Shown in pieces: positions 52,775 through 64,000 of a DNA stretch of 64,000 bases. The notes under the pieces are model-generated. The model searched no databases and was not told the origin of the DNA. It saw only the letters and a program-made list of their open reading frames with translations. How positions within the stretch are numbered: the first letter of the stretch is position 1; every line of letters starts with the position of its first letter. This DNA is from Ancylobacter sp. IITR112 (lineage in GTDB: Bacteria > Pseudomonadota > Alphaproteobacteria > Rhizobiales > Xanthobacteraceae). The position numbers and the translations under genes were made by a program. Where the stretch lies: assembly GCF_041415945.1 (NCBI RefSeq), contig NZ_JBGCUS010000001.1:3752501-3816500 (forward strand), read 5' to 3'.

Positions 52775-53812
52775 ATGGTTGCGCATGCCGACATGGCCGA
52801 ACCGCACCGCACGGTCCGCGCCCACCACACCGCGATCCTGCCCGGCCTCGCGCTCACCGCCGGCATCGCCGGCCTCGCCTTCGGGCTGCGCCAGCTGCCC
52901 ATGGTCGGGGTGCTGAGCCCGATGATCCTCGCCATCATGATCGGCATCGGCTTTCACAATCTGATCGGCACGCCGGTCCGGGCCAAGCCCGGCGTCACCT
53001 TCGCCATGCGGCGCATCCTGCGCGCGGCGATCGTGCTGCTGGGGCTGCAGCTCACCGCCGCGCAGGTGGCGGAAGTCGGCGCCACGGGCCTCGCCGTGAT
53101 CGCCCTCACCCTTGTCTCCACCTTCCTGTTCACCACCTGGCTCGGCCGGCTGATGGGGGTTGAGCGCGGGCTCGCCCAGCTCATCGCCGCCGGCACCTCG
53201 ATCTGCGGCGCCTCGGCGGTGATCGCCACCAACACGGTGACGCGCGCCCATGATGAGGATGTCGCCTATGCGGTGGCCTGCGTCACCGTGTTCGGCTCGG
53301 TGGCGATGTTCCTCTATCCGCTGCTCCCCGTGGTGCTCGGCCTCTCCCCGCACGCCTATGGGCTGTGGGCCGGCGCCTCGATCCACGAAATCGCCCAGGT
53401 GGTGGCCGCCGCCTATCAGGGCGGGCCGGCGGCGGGCGAATTCGGCACCATCGCCAAGCTGTCGCGGGTGATGCTGCTGGCGCCGATGGTGATCGCACTC
53501 GGGCTGATGGCGGCGCGCCAGGCCCGCCGGCGCGGGCACGAGGCCGGCCACGCCCGCCCGCCCCTGCCCTGGTTCGTGCTCGGCTTCCTCGCCATGGTGG
53601 CGCTCAACAGCGTGGTGACGATGCCGGCCGAGATGAAGGCGGCGCTGGTTCTCGCCACCACCTTCATGCTCTCCATGGCGCTGGCGGCGATGGGGCTGGA
53701 AACCGACATCGCCAAGCTGCGCGCCAAGGGCGTGCGCCCCTTCCTGCTCGGCCTCGCCGCCTTCGTCTTCATCGCCCTGTTCAGCCTCGCTCTGGTAAAG
53801 ATGACCGCCTGA
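52775..53812 (+). CDS. YeiH family putative sulfate exporter
   Basis: 345 residues with about ten membrane segments. The UPF0324/YeiH pattern is visible: [17 protein letters not shown], then [16 protein letters not shown] near residue 145, then [16 protein letters not shown] near residue 205. The family is usually annotated as a sulfate exporter, on thin evidence. ATG 52775 follows GGGGAGACGCATC. A LysR gene follows 18 bases later on the same strand, a frequent pairing. Confidence 0.85.
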   Translation: MVAHADMAEPHRTVRAHHTAILPGLALTAGIAGLAFGLRQLPMVGVLSPMILAIMIGIGFHNLIGTPVRAKPGVTFAMRRILRAAIVLLGLQLTAAQVAEVGATGLAVIALTLVSTFLFTTWLGRLMGVERGLAQLIAAGTSICGASAVIATNTVTRAHDEDVAYAVACVTVFGSVAMFLYPLLPVVLGLSPHAYGLWAGASIHEIAQVVAAAYQGGPAAGEFGTIAKLSRVMLLAPMVIALGLMAARQARRRGHEAGHARPPLPWFVLGFLAMVALNSVVTMPAEMKAALVLATTFMLSMALAAMGLETDIAKLRAKGVRPFLLGLAAFVFIALFSLALVKMTA

Positions 53813-53830
53813 GCGAGGCGAGGACGGTGG

Positions 53831-54736
53831 ATGACCCTGGAACAGCTACGCATCTTCGTGGCGGTGGCGGAACGTGAGCACATTACCCGGGCCGCGCGCG
53901 CCATCCACCTGACGCCTTCCGCCACCAGCGCCGCCATCGCCGCGCTGGAGGCGCGCCACGCCACACGGCTGTTCGACCGGGTCGGCCGGGGCATCGTGCT
54001 GACCGAGGCGGGGCGGCTGTTCCTGCCGGAAGCGCGCGCCGTGCTCGCCCGTGCCAGCGCCGCCGAGAAGGTGCTGGCCGACCTCGCCGGGCTGGTGCAT
54101 GGCACGCTGGCGCTGGCGGGCAGCCAGACCGTGGCGAATTACTGGCTGCCGCCGCTCATCGAGGCCTATCGCAGCCGCTATCCCGGCGTGGCGGTGAGCC
54201 TGACCATCGGCAATACCGATTTCGTCGCCGCAAGAGTGCAGGAGGGCGCCGCCGATCTCGGCTTCATCGAGGGCGGGATCGAGGCGCCGGTGCTGGCGGC
54301 GACGCCGGTGGCGGACGACGAAATGGTGCTGGTGGCGCCGGTGACGCATCCCTGGCACTGGCGGGCACCCGCCTCCCCGGCCGAACTGAGCGAGGGCCCC
54401 TGGGTGCTGCGCGAGCCGGGCTCGGGCACGCGCGCCATCTTCGAATCCTATCTCGAACAGGCGGGCATCGCCCCCGCCGGCCTGCGCGTCGTGCTGGAAT
54501 ACCCCTCCAACGAAGCCGTGCGGGCGGCGGTGGAGGCGGGCAGCGGGGCGACGGTGATCTCCCGCCGGGTGGTGGAAGGCGCCATCCGCGCCGGCACCAT
54601 GGCGCTGATCGACTACCCCCTGCCCTCGCGCCCCTTCCTCTCGCTGCGCCACCGCGAACGCTACGCCACCCGGGCGGCGCAGGCTTTTCTCGACATGGCG
54701 GGGGCGGGGGCGGGGGCGGAACGCCAGCGGCTCTAG
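53831..54736 (+). CDS. LysR family transcriptional regulator
   Basis: 301 residues. The HTH MTLEQLRIFVAVAEREHITRAARAIHLTPSATSAAIAALE is followed by an effector domain (LALAGSQTVANYWLPPLIEAYRSRYPGVAV). It probably regulates the upstream YeiH gene, as YeiE does beside yeiH in enterobacteria. Its stop overlaps the end of the convergent YggS gene by four bases. Confidence 0.9.
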   Translation: MTLEQLRIFVAVAEREHITRAARAIHLTPSATSAAIAALEARHATRLFDRVGRGIVLTEAGRLFLPEARAVLARASAAEKVLADLAGLVHGTLALAGSQTVANYWLPPLIEAYRSRYPGVAVSLTIGNTDFVAARVQEGAADLGFIEGGIEAPVLAATPVADDEMVLVAPVTHPWHWRAPASPAELSEGPWVLREPGSGTRAIFESYLEQAGIAPAGLRVVLEYPSNEAVRAAVEAGSGATVISRRVVEGAIRAGTMALIDYPLPSRPFLSLRHRERYATRAAQAFLDMAGAGAGAERQRL

Positions 54737-55431
54737 CGGTGGCCGAAAATGGCGCTGCCGACCCGCACATGGGTGGCGCCGAGCGCGATGGCGGTCTCGT
54801 AATCGCCGCTCATGCCCATGGAGAGGATCTTCAGCCCATGGCGGGCGGCGATTTTCGCCAGCAGGGCGAAATGCGGCGCCGCCGGCTCGTCGGCCGGGGG
54901 AATGCACATCAGCCCCTCGATCGCCAGCCCGTGCGCGTCGCGGCATTCGGCGAGGAAGGCGTCGACCTCGTGCGGGGCGACGCCGGCCTTTTGCGGCTCC
55001 TCGCCGGTATTGACCTGCACCAAGAGGCGCGGGGCCGGCGGGGCGCCCTCGCGCTTCAGCTCCTTCGCCAGGGCGGCGGCGAGCGAGGGGCGGTCCAGCG
55101 TCTGGATCACGTCGAACAGGGAGAGCGCCTCGCGCACCTTGTTGGTCTGCAGCGGGCCGATGAGATGCAGTTCGAGACCGGGATGGGCCGCGCGCAGCGC
55201 CGGCCATTTGCCCGCCGTCTCCTGTACCCGGTTCTCGCCGAAGCGTCGCTGGCCGGCGGCGATGACCGGGGCGATAGCCTCCGGGCCGAAGGTCTTCGAC
55301 ACCGCGATCAACTGCACCGAGGCGGGATCGCGCCCGGCATCGCGGCAGGCCTCGCGGATGCGCGCGCGCACCTCGTCCAGACGGGCGGTGATCGCCTGGG
55401 CGGCGGCGGCTTCCTCGCGGGTGGGTTCCAT
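54733..55431 (-). CDS. YggS family PLP homeostasis protein
   Basis: 232 residues of the alanine-racemase-like TIM-barrel YggS/PLPBP family. QLIAVSKTFGPEAIAPVIAAGQRRFGENRVQE contains the PLP lysine (SKT). ELHLIGPLQTNKV and LSMGMSGDYETAI complete the cofactor pocket. It binds and balances PLP and has no known catalysis. ATG 55431 begins MEPTREE; the longer frame upstream lacks the family start. Confidence 0.93.
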   Translation of the reverse strand: MEPTREEAAAAQAITARLDEVRARIREACRDAGRDPASVQLIAVSKTFGPEAIAPVIAAGQRRFGENRVQETAGKWPALRAAHPGLELHLIGPLQTNKVREALSLFDVIQTLDRPSLAAALAKELKREGAPPAPRLLVQVNTGEEPQKAGVAPHEVDAFLAECRDAHGLAIEGLMCIPPADEPAAPHFALLAKIAARHGLKILSMGMSGDYETAIALGATHVRVGSAIFGHR

Positions 55432-55617
55432 GGCGGTCTCCTGCTTCGGACCCCGACCAGATACGCCAATCGCGCCCGCGCGCAAACGCGGGGCCGGCGA
55501 AAACCCCGCAGCGCAGCGAAAGGTTGACCGGGAACGCGACTTGGTGCCTAGTCCGGCGCCATTACCTGAACCCTTGCGGCACTTTCTCCCACGTCCGCCT
55601 ATCCAAGAAGCCTGTCC

Positions 55618-58248
55618 ATGAGCACCGAGCGCTACAACGCCCGCGAGGCCGAGCCCCGCTGGCAGAAGATCTGGGACGAACGCGGCATCTTCCGCACCCG
55701 CAATGACGATCCGCGTCCCAAATACTATGTGCTCGAAATGTTCCCCTACCCCTCGGGGCGCATCCATATCGGCCATGGCCGCAACTATGTGATGGGCGAC
55801 GTGGTGGCCCGCTTCAAGCGGATGAAGGGCTTCAACGTGCTCCACCCCATGGGCTGGGACGCTTTCGGCCTGCCGGCGGAGAATGCCGCCATCGAGCGCA
55901 AGACGCATCCGGGCGAGTGGACCTACGAGAACATCGCCACCATGCGCGAGCAGCTCAAGCTGCTCGGTCTCTCGCTCGACTGGTCGCGCGAGATCGCCAC
56001 CTGCGATGTCGCCTATTATGGCGAGCAGCAGCGCATCTTCCTCGATTTCCTCAAGGGCGGCTTCGCCTATCGCCGCGAGAGCGAGGTCAACTGGGATCCG
56101 GTCGACAACACCGTGCTCGCCAATGAGCAGGTGATCGACGGGCGCGGCTGGCGTTCCGGCGCGCTGGTGGAACGGCGCAAGCTGGCGCAGTGGTTCTTCC
56201 GCATTTCCGACGCCTCGGAGGAACTACTCGCCGGGCTCGACACGCTGGAGCGCTGGCCCGACAAGGTGCGGCTGATGCAGCGCAACTGGATCGGCCGCTC
56301 GGAAGGGCTACATGTGCGCTTCGCGCTGGCCGACGCGCCCGCCGGCGTCGCCGAAAACCTGCCCCGCGAGATCAAGGTCTACACCACCCGGCCGGACACG
56401 CTGTTTGGCGCCGCCTTCCTCGCGCTTTCCCCCGGCCACCCCGTGACCGAGCGGCTTGCCGCCGGCAACCCGGCGCTGGCGGCCTTCGTCGAGGAATGCC
56501 GGCGCGGCGGCACCTCGACCGCCGAGATCGAGACCCAGGAGAAGATGGGCTTCGACACCGGGCTGAAGGTGCGCCATCCGCTGGGCGGGCCGGAACTGCC
56601 GGTCTATGTCGCCAATTTCGTGCTGATGGAATACGGCACCGGCGCCATTTTCGGCTGCCCGGCGCATGACCAGCGCGACCACGACTTCGCCAGCAAATAC
56701 GGTCTGCCGATCATCCCGGTCGTGCTGCCGCCCGATGTCGACCCGGCGAGCTTTTCGGTGGCGGAGGCGCCCTATGAGGGCGAGGGCGTGCTGTTCAATT
56801 CCGGCTTCCTCGACGGGCTCACCGTGCCGGCGGCGAAGGAGAAGGTGGCGCTGCGGCTGGAGAACGAGATTCTCGGCACCGCCCCCGTCGGCGAGCGGGC
56901 GGTGAATTACCGCCTGCGCGACTGGGGGATTTCGCGCCAGCGCTATTGGGGCTGCCCGATCCCGATCATCCATTGCGATTCCTGCGGCCCGGTGCCGGTG
57001 CCGGACGACCAGCTTCCCGTGAAGCTGCCGGAGGACGTGTCCTTTGACCAGCCCGGCAACCCGCTGGACCGCCACCCGACATGGAAGCATGTGAACTGCC
57101 CGCGCTGCGGCGCGCCGGCCCGGCGCGAAACCGACACCATGGACACCTTCGTCGATTCCTCCTGGTATTTCGCCCGCTTCGCCGCCGAACCCGGCGCCGC
57201 GCCGCTGGAGAAGGGCGCCGCCGATCACTGGCTGCCGGTCGACCAGTATATTGGCGGCATCGAGCACGCGATCCTGCATTTGCTCTATTCCCGCTTCTTC
57301 ATCCGCACGCTGAAGAAGCTCGGCCGCGTCTCCATCGCCGAGCCCTTCGCCGGACTGTTCACCCAGGGCATGATCGTCCACGAGACCTATAAGGATGCGG
57401 CCGGGCGCTGGCTGTTCCCCGAAGAGGTGGAGCGCGACGCCGACGGCCGGCCGGTGAAGATCGGCACCGGCGAACCGGTGACCATCGGCGCGCCGGAGAA
57501 GATGTCGAAGTCGAAGAAGAATGTCGTGCCGCCGGAAGTGGTGGCCGACACCTATGGCGTCGACAGCGCGCGCTGGTTCATGCTCTCCGATACCCCGCCC
57601 GAGCGCGACAGCGAATGGACGGACAAGGGCATCGAGGGCGCCTGGCGCTTTGTGCAGCGCGTGTGGCGCCTTGTGGGCGACACCGTCGCGCTCGTGCCCG
57701 AGGCGGCGGCGCGGCCGGATGATTTCGGTGCCGAATCGCTCGCGCTGCGCCGTGCCGCGCACCGGCTGGCGGCGCAGGTCGCCGAGGATATCGAGCGGCT
57801 GCGCTTCAACGTCGCCGTGGCGCGGGTGCACGCTTTCGCCAATGAGTTCGGCGATGCCCTCGCCGCCGTGCGCAAGAGCGCGGCCGGCGCGCTGGCGCCC
57901 GACCTCGCCTTCGCCCTGCGCGAGGCGGCGGGCTTCCTCGTCGCGGTGGTGGCGCCGATGGTGCCGCATCTGGCGGAAGAATGCGGCGAGGTGCTGGGCA
58001 CGGGCGGGCTGATCGCCGAGGCCGGCTGGCCGCAGGTGGAGCCCGCTCTGCTGGTGGACGACAGCGTGACGCTGCCGATCCAGATCAACGGCAAGCGCCG
58101 CGGCGAAATCGTGGTGGCGAAGGATGCCAGCCCCGCCGAGGTGGAGAAGGCGGTGCTGGCGCTCGATCTGATCGCCCAGGCCCTCGACGGACGCGCCCCG
58201 AAGCGTATCATCGTCGTGCCGCAAAGGATTGTGAATGTCGTCGCCTGA
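55618..58248 (+). CDS. leuS: Leucyl-tRNA synthetase
   Basis: 876 residues. HIGH motif at residues 50-53 ([11 protein letters not shown]) and KMSKS near residue 630 ([11 protein letters not shown]). The CP1 editing domain has the T-rich [18 protein letters not shown] loop and KTYGLPI-like region, with the tRNA-binding C-terminus to [13 protein letters not shown]. It charges tRNA-Leu and edits mischarged products. It is followed 13 bases later by lptE and then holA, the usual alphaproteobacterial order. Confidence 0.98.
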   Translation: MSTERYNAREAEPRWQKIWDERGIFRTRNDDPRPKYYVLEMFPYPSGRIHIGHGRNYVMGDVVARFKRMKGFNVLHPMGWDAFGLPAENAAIERKTHPGEWTYENIATMREQLKLLGLSLDWSREIATCDVAYYGEQQRIFLDFLKGGFAYRRESEVNWDPVDNTVLANEQVIDGRGWRSGALVERRKLAQWFFRISDASEELLAGLDTLERWPDKVRLMQRNWIGRSEGLHVRFALADAPAGVAENLPREIKVYTTRPDTLFGAAFLALSPGHPVTERLAAGNPALAAFVEECRRGGTSTAEIETQEKMGFDTGLKVRHPLGGPELPVYVANFVLMEYGTGAIFGCPAHDQRDHDFASKYGLPIIPVVLPPDVDPASFSVAEAPYEGEGVLFNSGFLDGLTVPAAKEKVALRLENEILGTAPVGERAVNYRLRDWGISRQRYWGCPIPIIHCDSCGPVPVPDDQLPVKLPEDVSFDQPGNPLDRHPTWKHVNCPRCGAPARRETDTMDTFVDSSWYFARFAAEPGAAPLEKGAADHWLPVDQYIGGIEHAILHLLYSRFFIRTLKKLGRVSIAEPFAGLFTQGMIVHETYKDAAGRWLFPEEVERDADGRPVKIGTGEPVTIGAPEKMSKSKKNVVPPEVVADTYGVDSARWFMLSDTPPERDSEWTDKGIEGAWRFVQRVWRLVGDTVALVPEAAARPDDFGAESLALRRAAHRLAAQVAEDIERLRFNVAVARVHAFANEFGDALAAVRKSAAGALAPDLAFALREAAGFLVAVVAPMVPHLAEECGEVLGTGGLIAEAGWPQVEPALLVDDSVTLPIQINGKRRGEIVVAKDASPAEVEKAVLALDLIAQALDGRAPKRIIVVPQRIVNVVA

Positions 58249-58261
58249 CCGGAGGAACACG

Positions 58262-58900
58262 ATGCCCGCACGAAGCCACCCGCGACGCCGCCTGATCGGT
58301 CTCGCCGGGGCGGGCCTGCTCGCCCTTTCCACGGCGGGCTGCTTCCAGCCCATGTATGCGGAGACGACCCCCGGCCAGGGCTCGTCCCTGCAGGAAAGCC
58401 TCAGCCAGGTGGAAGTGGTGTTCGCGCAGGGCCGCGTCGCCGACGAGGTGCGCAACGACCTGATTTTCGCCCTCACCGGCGGCGCCGGCAACCCGGCCGG
58501 CGCTCCCTACCGGCTGGTGCTGAACGTGAACAGCCGCACCACCCAGGCCTCGGTGGTAAGCCCGCTGACCGGCCTGCCGGAAGTCGAGATCGTCTCGGTC
58601 GATGTGAGCTGGCAGCTCTTCGAGGCAGGCAACACCAAGACCCCGCTGCGTACCGGCAAGGCCAGCGGTAAGGCCTCGCTCGACAGCGGCTATCAGCGCT
58701 TCGCCCGCGCCCGCGCCATTCGCGACGCGGAGAACCGCTCCGCCTCGGTGGCCGCTGATTCGATCAAGAGCCAGCTTGCCTCCTATTTCTACACCGGCGG
58801 CCCGCGGACGGCCGCGCCGGGTGCTGCCACCACGGGTGCTGCCCCTGCAGGCGCTGCGCCCGTCACCGCCGCGCCGCTCGCTCCGGCCGCCAAGAGCTGA
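58262..58900 (+). CDS. lptE: LPS assembly lipoprotein LptE
   Basis: 212 residues. Signal peptide and lipobox LSTAGC (C27) followed by FQPMYAET. The body QESLSQVEVVFAQGRVADEVRNDLIFALTGG and the ASYFYTGG region match alphaproteobacterial LptE, the outer-membrane plug of LptD. The C-terminus is Ala/Pro-rich. ATG 58262 has GGAGGAA upstream and lies 13 bases past leuS. Confidence 0.88.
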   Translation: MPARSHPRRRLIGLAGAGLLALSTAGCFQPMYAETTPGQGSSLQESLSQVEVVFAQGRVADEVRNDLIFALTGGAGNPAGAPYRLVLNVNSRTTQASVVSPLTGLPEVEIVSVDVSWQLFEAGNTKTPLRTGKASGKASLDSGYQRFARARAIRDAENRSASVAADSIKSQLASYFYTGGPRTAAPGAATTGAAPAGAAPVTAAPLAPAAKS

Positions 58901-58907
58901 GCCGGCT

Positions 58908-59933
58908 ATGGTGGCCGTGCGGCCGGGCGATGTCGAGGCGACGCTGAGCCGGCTCGATCCGCTGCGCCCCGTCCTGCTGTTGTTCGGGCCTGATAGCGGG
59001 CTGGTACGCGAGCGCGCCAAGTCTTATCTCGCCCGCGCCAGCGCCGGCTCCGACGATCCGTTCGGTCTCGTCCGGCTCGACGGCGACGAGATTTCCGGCG
59101 ATCCCGGCCGGCTGGTCGACGAAGCCGGCACGGTGGCGCTGTTCGGCGGGCGCCGGGTGGTGTCGCTGCGCGTGGGCAGCCGAAATGTTTTGCCGGCGGT
59201 GGAAGCGCTGCTCGCCTCCCCGCCGCAACAGGCGATCGTCGTCATCGAGGCCGGCGACCTCAAGCGCGGCCAGGGCCTGCGGGCCTTGTGCGAAGCCTCG
59301 CCGCATGCTCTCGCCATTGCCTGCTACAGCGATACGGAACGCGATCTTAGCCGGCTGGTCGACACGATGGTGGCGGAGGCCGGCCAGCAGATCGACCGCG
59401 ACGCGCGCGGCGAGCTGCTCTCGTTGCTCGGCGGCGACCGCATGGCCTCGCGCGGCGAGATCGCCAAGCTGCTGCTTTACGCCGCCGGCGAGCCGCGCAT
59501 CACCAGCGCGCATGTGCGCGCCATTGTCGGCGACGCCTCCAGCCTCGCCCTGGACGAGATCGCCGACGCCACTTTCGCCGGCCAGCCGGCAGACATGGCC
59601 GCCGCCTTCGCCAAGGCGACGGCCGAGGGCATGCGCGCCGATATCGTGCTGGGGGCGGTGTGCCGGACGGCGCAGACGCTGCACCAGATGCGGCTGGCCA
59701 TCGAGGCCGGCGGTTCGGTCGAGCGGGCGGTGGAAGGCGCGCGCCCCACCATCCATTTCCGCCGCAAGCCGCTGATCGAGAAGGCGCTGCGCGGCTGGAA
59801 CACGGCACGGCTGGAGACAGCGTTGTTCGCGCTCGACGACGCGCTGCTGGCCGCGCGGCGCAATGCCGCCCTCGGCCCGGCCATTGCCGAGCGGGTTCTG
59901 CTGCAGATGGCGGCGCAGGCGCGGCGCGGCTGA
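58908..59933 (+). CDS. holA: DNA polymerase III subunit delta
   Basis: 341 residues. The N-terminal AAA+-like core has LLLFGPDSGLVRERAKSYL and FGLVRLDGDEISGDPGRLVDEAGTVALFGGRRVV. The middle part (RGEIAKLLLYAAGEPRITSAHVRAIVGDA) and the C-terminal helical domain are typical of HolA. It opens the sliding clamp in the clamp loader. It lies seven bases after lptE. Confidence 0.95.
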   Translation: MVAVRPGDVEATLSRLDPLRPVLLLFGPDSGLVRERAKSYLARASAGSDDPFGLVRLDGDEISGDPGRLVDEAGTVALFGGRRVVSLRVGSRNVLPAVEALLASPPQQAIVVIEAGDLKRGQGLRALCEASPHALAIACYSDTERDLSRLVDTMVAEAGQQIDRDARGELLSLLGGDRMASRGEIAKLLLYAAGEPRITSAHVRAIVGDASSLALDEIADATFAGQPADMAAAFAKATAEGMRADIVLGAVCRTAQTLHQMRLAIEAGGSVERAVEGARPTIHFRRKPLIEKALRGWNTARLETALFALDDALLAARRNAALGPAIAERVLLQMAAQARRG

Positions 59934-59936
59934 AGA

Positions 59937-60848
59937 TCAGCCGCCGGCGAGACGCCGGCAGACCTCATCCAGCTGATCGAGCGAGGAATAGCGGATGCGG
60001 ATCTCGCCCGCCTCGCCATCATGCTTGAGCGTGACCGCCAGCCCCAGCTCGTCCGACAGCCGACGCTGCAGCGCGGCGGTGTCGGCATCGAGCGCGGGAT
60101 GCTTCGGCTTCTTCGCCGGCTTGCCGGCGGCTTCCGCCTTGGCGACGTTGAGTTCCTGCGCCAGCGCCTCGATGGCGCGCACATTCATGCCCTGGTCGAC
60201 AATCGCCCGCGCCAGCGCTTCGGGATCGTCCTGCGTCAGCAGCGCGCGGGCATGGCCGGCGGAGAGGCGGCCATCGGCCAGATACGCCTTCACTGGCTCC
60301 GGCAGGCGCAGCAGCCGCATCGTATTGGCGACATGGCTGCGGCTCTTGCCGATGACGCGGGCGAGATCGTTCTGCGAATAGCCGAACTGGTCGGCCAGCG
60401 ACTGATAGCCCGCCGCTTCTTCCAGGGGGTTGAGATCGGCGCGCTGGACATTCTCGATGATGGCGATCTCAAGCGCCTCGCGGTCATTGACCTCGACGAC
60501 GACGATCGGCACCTCGTGAATGGCCGCCCGCTGGGCGGCGCGCCAGCGGCGCTCACCGGCGACGATCTCATAGGAGTCGCGCTCGCCCGCCACCTGGCGC
60601 ACGACGATGGGCTGGATGATGCCGCGCTCGCGAATGGAGGCAGCGAGATCCTCGAGGTCGGCCTCGGCGAAGCTGCGGCGCGGGTTGCGCGGATTGGCGC
60701 GCAGGAAGGCGAGCGGCACCTTGCGCGCGCCGCCGGGCGTCCGGTTGCGGTCATTCGCCGCCCCGGCATCCTCGCCCATATCGCCGATCAGCGCGGCGAG
60801 GCCACGCCCGAGACGCGAGCGTCCGCCGCCATCTTCCGCCATCGCCAT
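59937..60848 (-). CDS. parB: Chromosome partitioning protein ParB
   Basis: 303 residues. The CTPase/ParB N-domain has NPRRSFAEADLEDLAASIRERGIIQPIVVR and EIVAGERRWRAAQRAAIHEVP. The HTH is EEAAGYQSLADQFGYSQNDLARVIGKSRSHVANTMRLLRLP, followed by the dimerisation C-terminus. It binds parS and spreads. ATG 60848 has GGGAGG upstream. It converges on holA with a three-base gap and follows parA on the same strand. Confidence 0.97.
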   Translation of the reverse strand: MAMAEDGGGRSRLGRGLAALIGDMGEDAGAANDRNRTPGGARKVPLAFLRANPRNPRRSFAEADLEDLAASIRERGIIQPIVVRQVAGERDSYEIVAGERRWRAAQRAAIHEVPIVVVEVNDREALEIAIIENVQRADLNPLEEAAGYQSLADQFGYSQNDLARVIGKSRSHVANTMRLLRLPEPVKAYLADGRLSAGHARALLTQDDPEALARAIVDQGMNVRAIEALAQELNVAKAEAAGKPAKKPKHPALDADTAALQRRLSDELGLAVTLKHDGEAGEIRIRYSSLDQLDEVCRRLAGG

Positions 60849-60860
60849 TGCCGCCTCCCC

Positions 60861-61721
60861 TTACGCCGCCGCGACGCGCAGGCTGCGCTCGCGCTGGATT
60901 ATTTCGGATGCGAGACGAAGATAGGCCTGCGAGCCCACGCATTTGAGATCGTAGAGCAGCACCGGCTTGCCATAGGACGGCGCCTCCGACACCCGCACAT
61001 TGCGGGGAATGATGGTGTCATAGACCTTGGCGCCCATGAACTGGCGCACGTCGTCCACCACCTGGGTGGAGAGATTGTTGCGCGCGTCGAACATGGTCAG
61101 CACGATGCCATGGATGCTCAGCTCCGGATTGAGCGTGGTGCGGACCTGCTCCACCGTCTTCAGGAGCTGCGACAGCCCTTCCAGCGCGAAGAACTCGCAC
61201 TGCAGCGGCACCAGAATGGCGTTCGACGCCGCCATGGCGTTGACCGTGATCAGGTTCAGCGAGGGCGGGCAGTCGATCAGCACATAGGTGTATTCGGGAT
61301 CGTTTCGTTCCCGTTCGGACCCTGTGGCCGGCGCGTTGAGCCGGCGGATGGCGTCGCGCAGGCGATAGGCGCGGTCGCGCTGGCTGGCGAGTTCCAGCTC
61401 GATGCCCGACAGGTCCAGCGTCGAGGCGGCGATGTGCAGGCGCGGCACGGCGGTTTCCAGCACCGCCTCGCGCAGCTCGATATCGCCGGTCAGCACGTCA
61501 TAGGTCGAGACGCGGCGGCTACGGCGATCAATGCCGAGGCCGGTGGAGGCGTTACCCTGCGGGTCGAGGTCGATGATCAGCACCGTCTCGCCAATGGCGG
61601 CGAGCGCCGTGCCGAGATTGATCGCCGTCGTGGTCTTGCCCACCCCGCCCTTCTGATTGGCGAGGGCGAGTACGCGGGGCACCGGCCGGGGCGCGGCGGG
61701 AGCGAGCGAGGCCTCATTCAT
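60861..61721 (-). CDS. parA: Chromosome partitioning ATPase ParA
   Basis: 286 residues. Deviant Walker A KGGVGKTT at residues 24-31, LIIDLDPQGNASTGL, and IDCPPSLNLITVNAMAASN. It binds DNA and drives segregation of ParB-parS complexes. The start ATG 61721 overlaps the rsmG stop by eight bases. It is upstream of parB in the expected order. Confidence 0.97.
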   Translation of the reverse strand: MNEASLAPAAPRPVPRVLALANQKGGVGKTTTAINLGTALAAIGETVLIIDLDPQGNASTGLGIDRRSRRVSTYDVLTGDIELREAVLETAVPRLHIAASTLDLSGIELELASQRDRAYRLRDAIRRLNAPATGSERERNDPEYTYVLIDCPPSLNLITVNAMAASNAILVPLQCEFFALEGLSQLLKTVEQVRTTLNPELSIHGIVLTMFDARNNLSTQVVDDVRQFMGAKVYDTIIPRNVRVSEAPSYGKPVLLYDLKCVGSQAYLRLASEIIQRERSLRVAAA

Positions 61722-62418
61722 GATGGTCACCCTGCGAGAAGTTCGTGCCAAACGGGGTTCCGGCACCAGCGTCGGCGGCAAGCGGGACGGCACGGCGGAC
61801 GATCAGGACATGCCCGCCGCCACCCGTCAGGCTAGCCGTAATGTCAGCGTCGATTCTCCAAGATTTAGCTGACTCGGTCAATTCGTTATCAACATCTTGT
61901 CCCTTCAGGAACAGCCCGGTCGCTCCCTGTGCAAGGAAGGGCGCGGCGAGGTCGAGCAGGCGCGGCAATGGCGCAAGCGCGCGCGCCGAGACCACCTCGA
62001 CACCCGCGGCGATGCGCGGCGCCACCTGCTCGATGCGGGACGGAATCACCGTGACGGGAAGATCCGCCAGCCGCGCCGCCTCGCGCAGAAACGCCGCCTT
62101 GCGGCTGTCGCTTTCCACCAGCGTCACATCGGACTCCGGCCGCTCCGCCAGAGCGGCGGCCACCACCAGGCCGGGAAAGCCGCCGCCCGAGCCGAGATCG
62201 ACCCAGCGCCGCACCGTCCCGGCCAGCGGCACGAGCTGCAAGGAATCCGCGACATGGCGGGTCCAGATCACCGGCAGGGTCGCCGGGGCGACGAGGTTGA
62301 TGGTGCGCTGCCATTTTTCCAGCAGCGTGACGATGGTGTCGAGCCGCGCCTCTGTTTCACGTGAAACAGGGATCAGGCTCAAGGCGCGGGCACGGTCGGA
62401 CGAATCGCTCTGGGACAT
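61714..62418 (-). CDS. rsmG: 16S rRNA (guanine527-N7)-methyltransferase RsmG
   Basis: 234 residues. VSRETEARLDTIVTLLEKWQRTINLVAP is the family N-terminus, followed by the SAM motif WVDLGSGGGFPGLVVAAAL and TLVESDSRKAAFLREAARLADLPV. It methylates G527 of 16S rRNA. The codons for VSRET contain a parS site (62353-62368), a known location. It lies between mnmG and parA. Confidence 0.96.
   Translation of the reverse strand: MSQSDSSDRARALSLIPVSRETEARLDTIVTLLEKWQRTINLVAPATLPVIWTRHVADSLQLVPLAGTVRRWVDLGSGGGFPGLVVAAALAERPESDVTLVESDSRKAAFLREAARLADLPVTVIPSRIEQVAPRIAAGVEVVSARALAPLPRLLDLAAPFLAQGATGLFLKGQDVDNELTESAKSWRIDADITASLTGGGGHVLIVRRAVPLAADAGAGTPFGTNFSQGDHHE
62353..62368. promoter_or_regulatory. parS partition site
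   Basis: TGTTTCACGTGAAACA is a perfect 16-bp palindrome and the consensus parS sequence. It lies inside the 5' part of rsmG, next to parAB. Confidence 0.97.
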
Positions 62419-62478
62419 GCCGCAGTCTAACGCAGCCGGGCGGCGGGATCAGCCGCCCCGCGCCACCGCCACACCGCT

Positions 62479-64000
<1,522 letters not shown>

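Noticed and set aside
56308..58491. A 727-codon open frame antisense to leuS
   Set aside because: leuS is unmistakable on the other strand; the antisense frame shows no domain.

Overview
The window is high-GC bacterial DNA from an alphaproteobacterium, most likely of the order Hyphomicrobiales and close to Xanthobacteraceae. This placement is an inference from protein likeness and gene order. The supporting blocks are rpmB / DUF3108 / SUV3-like helicase / S4 protein / fdxA / carD / rpoH, the block leuS / lptE / holA facing mnmG / rsmG / parA / parB, and CenR-, ArfB-, HtpX- and SDHAF4-like genes. Most of the window is chromosomal core, with a few accessory segments.

Layout. (1) 1-4158: an accessory segment with an HPr-kinase-like protein, a sulfotransferase and an asparagine-synthase-like cyclase, the combination seen in lasso-peptide clusters. 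The cyclase has lost its 5' end and meets, head to head, a phage tail-collar fragment that has also lost its 5' end. The segment stops at the 3' end of a tRNA-Gly. (2) 4364-12319: nine tightly packed minus-strand genes of the Nit1C / MSMEG_0565-0572 type (DsrE-like protein, Nit1 nitrilase, radical SAM, GNAT, AIR-synthase-like, glycosyltransferase, small MSMEG_0570 protein, flavoprotein, Pnap_2097/LnmK-like protein). A MocR-type regulator is divergent. The shared intergenic region holds a good sigma-54 promoter candidate, an NtrC-like palindrome and a repeated MocR-operator candidate. (3) 14400-23543: DUF3313 lipoprotein, threonine aldolase, an APH/P-loop kinase fusion preceded by a 168-bp tandem duplication, DsbA-like protein, RutR-like regulator, phytase-esterase-like protein, queuosine-precursor transporter, rpmB, DUF3108 and DUF4269. 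(4) 23655-35510: helicase, S4, fdxA, carD, rpoH, an M48 lipoprotein protease, thermonuclease-like protein, tRNA-Arg, a methyltransferase and a siderophore esterase. (5) 34647-42449: a hydroxamate-siderophore uptake unit read leftwards: ECF sigma, FecR, TonB receptor, binding protein, fused FecCD permease, esterase. An identical -35/-10-like motif with the same 17-bp spacer precedes both fecR and the receptor, and an Irr-like box lies before the sigma gene. (6) 42893-45696: cysD-cysNC sulfate activation. (7) 45764-55431: tRNA-Leu, small secreted proteins, L,D-transpeptidase, CenR-like regulator, cNMP-binding protein, arfB, a broken deaminase, DUF1674, htpX, tRNA-Thr, a repeat-rich gap, YeiH/LysR and YggS. 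(8) 55618-64000: leuS-lptE-holA facing the parB-parA-rsmG-mnmG unit, with a perfect parS site inside rsmG, which places the end of the window near the replication-origin/partition region.

Two regulated systems stand out. The nitrilase cluster looks nitrogen-controlled through sigma-54 and also wired to a PLP-type regulator. The siderophore unit looks like a FecI/FecR surface-signalling system whose own promoters can be read from the sequence. The most unusual structural event is the head-to-head fusion of two broken genes near 2245, beside a tRNA. Start codons were chosen from ribosome-binding sites and ATGA-type overlaps where these decide the case. Family names are by recognition and were not checked by database search.
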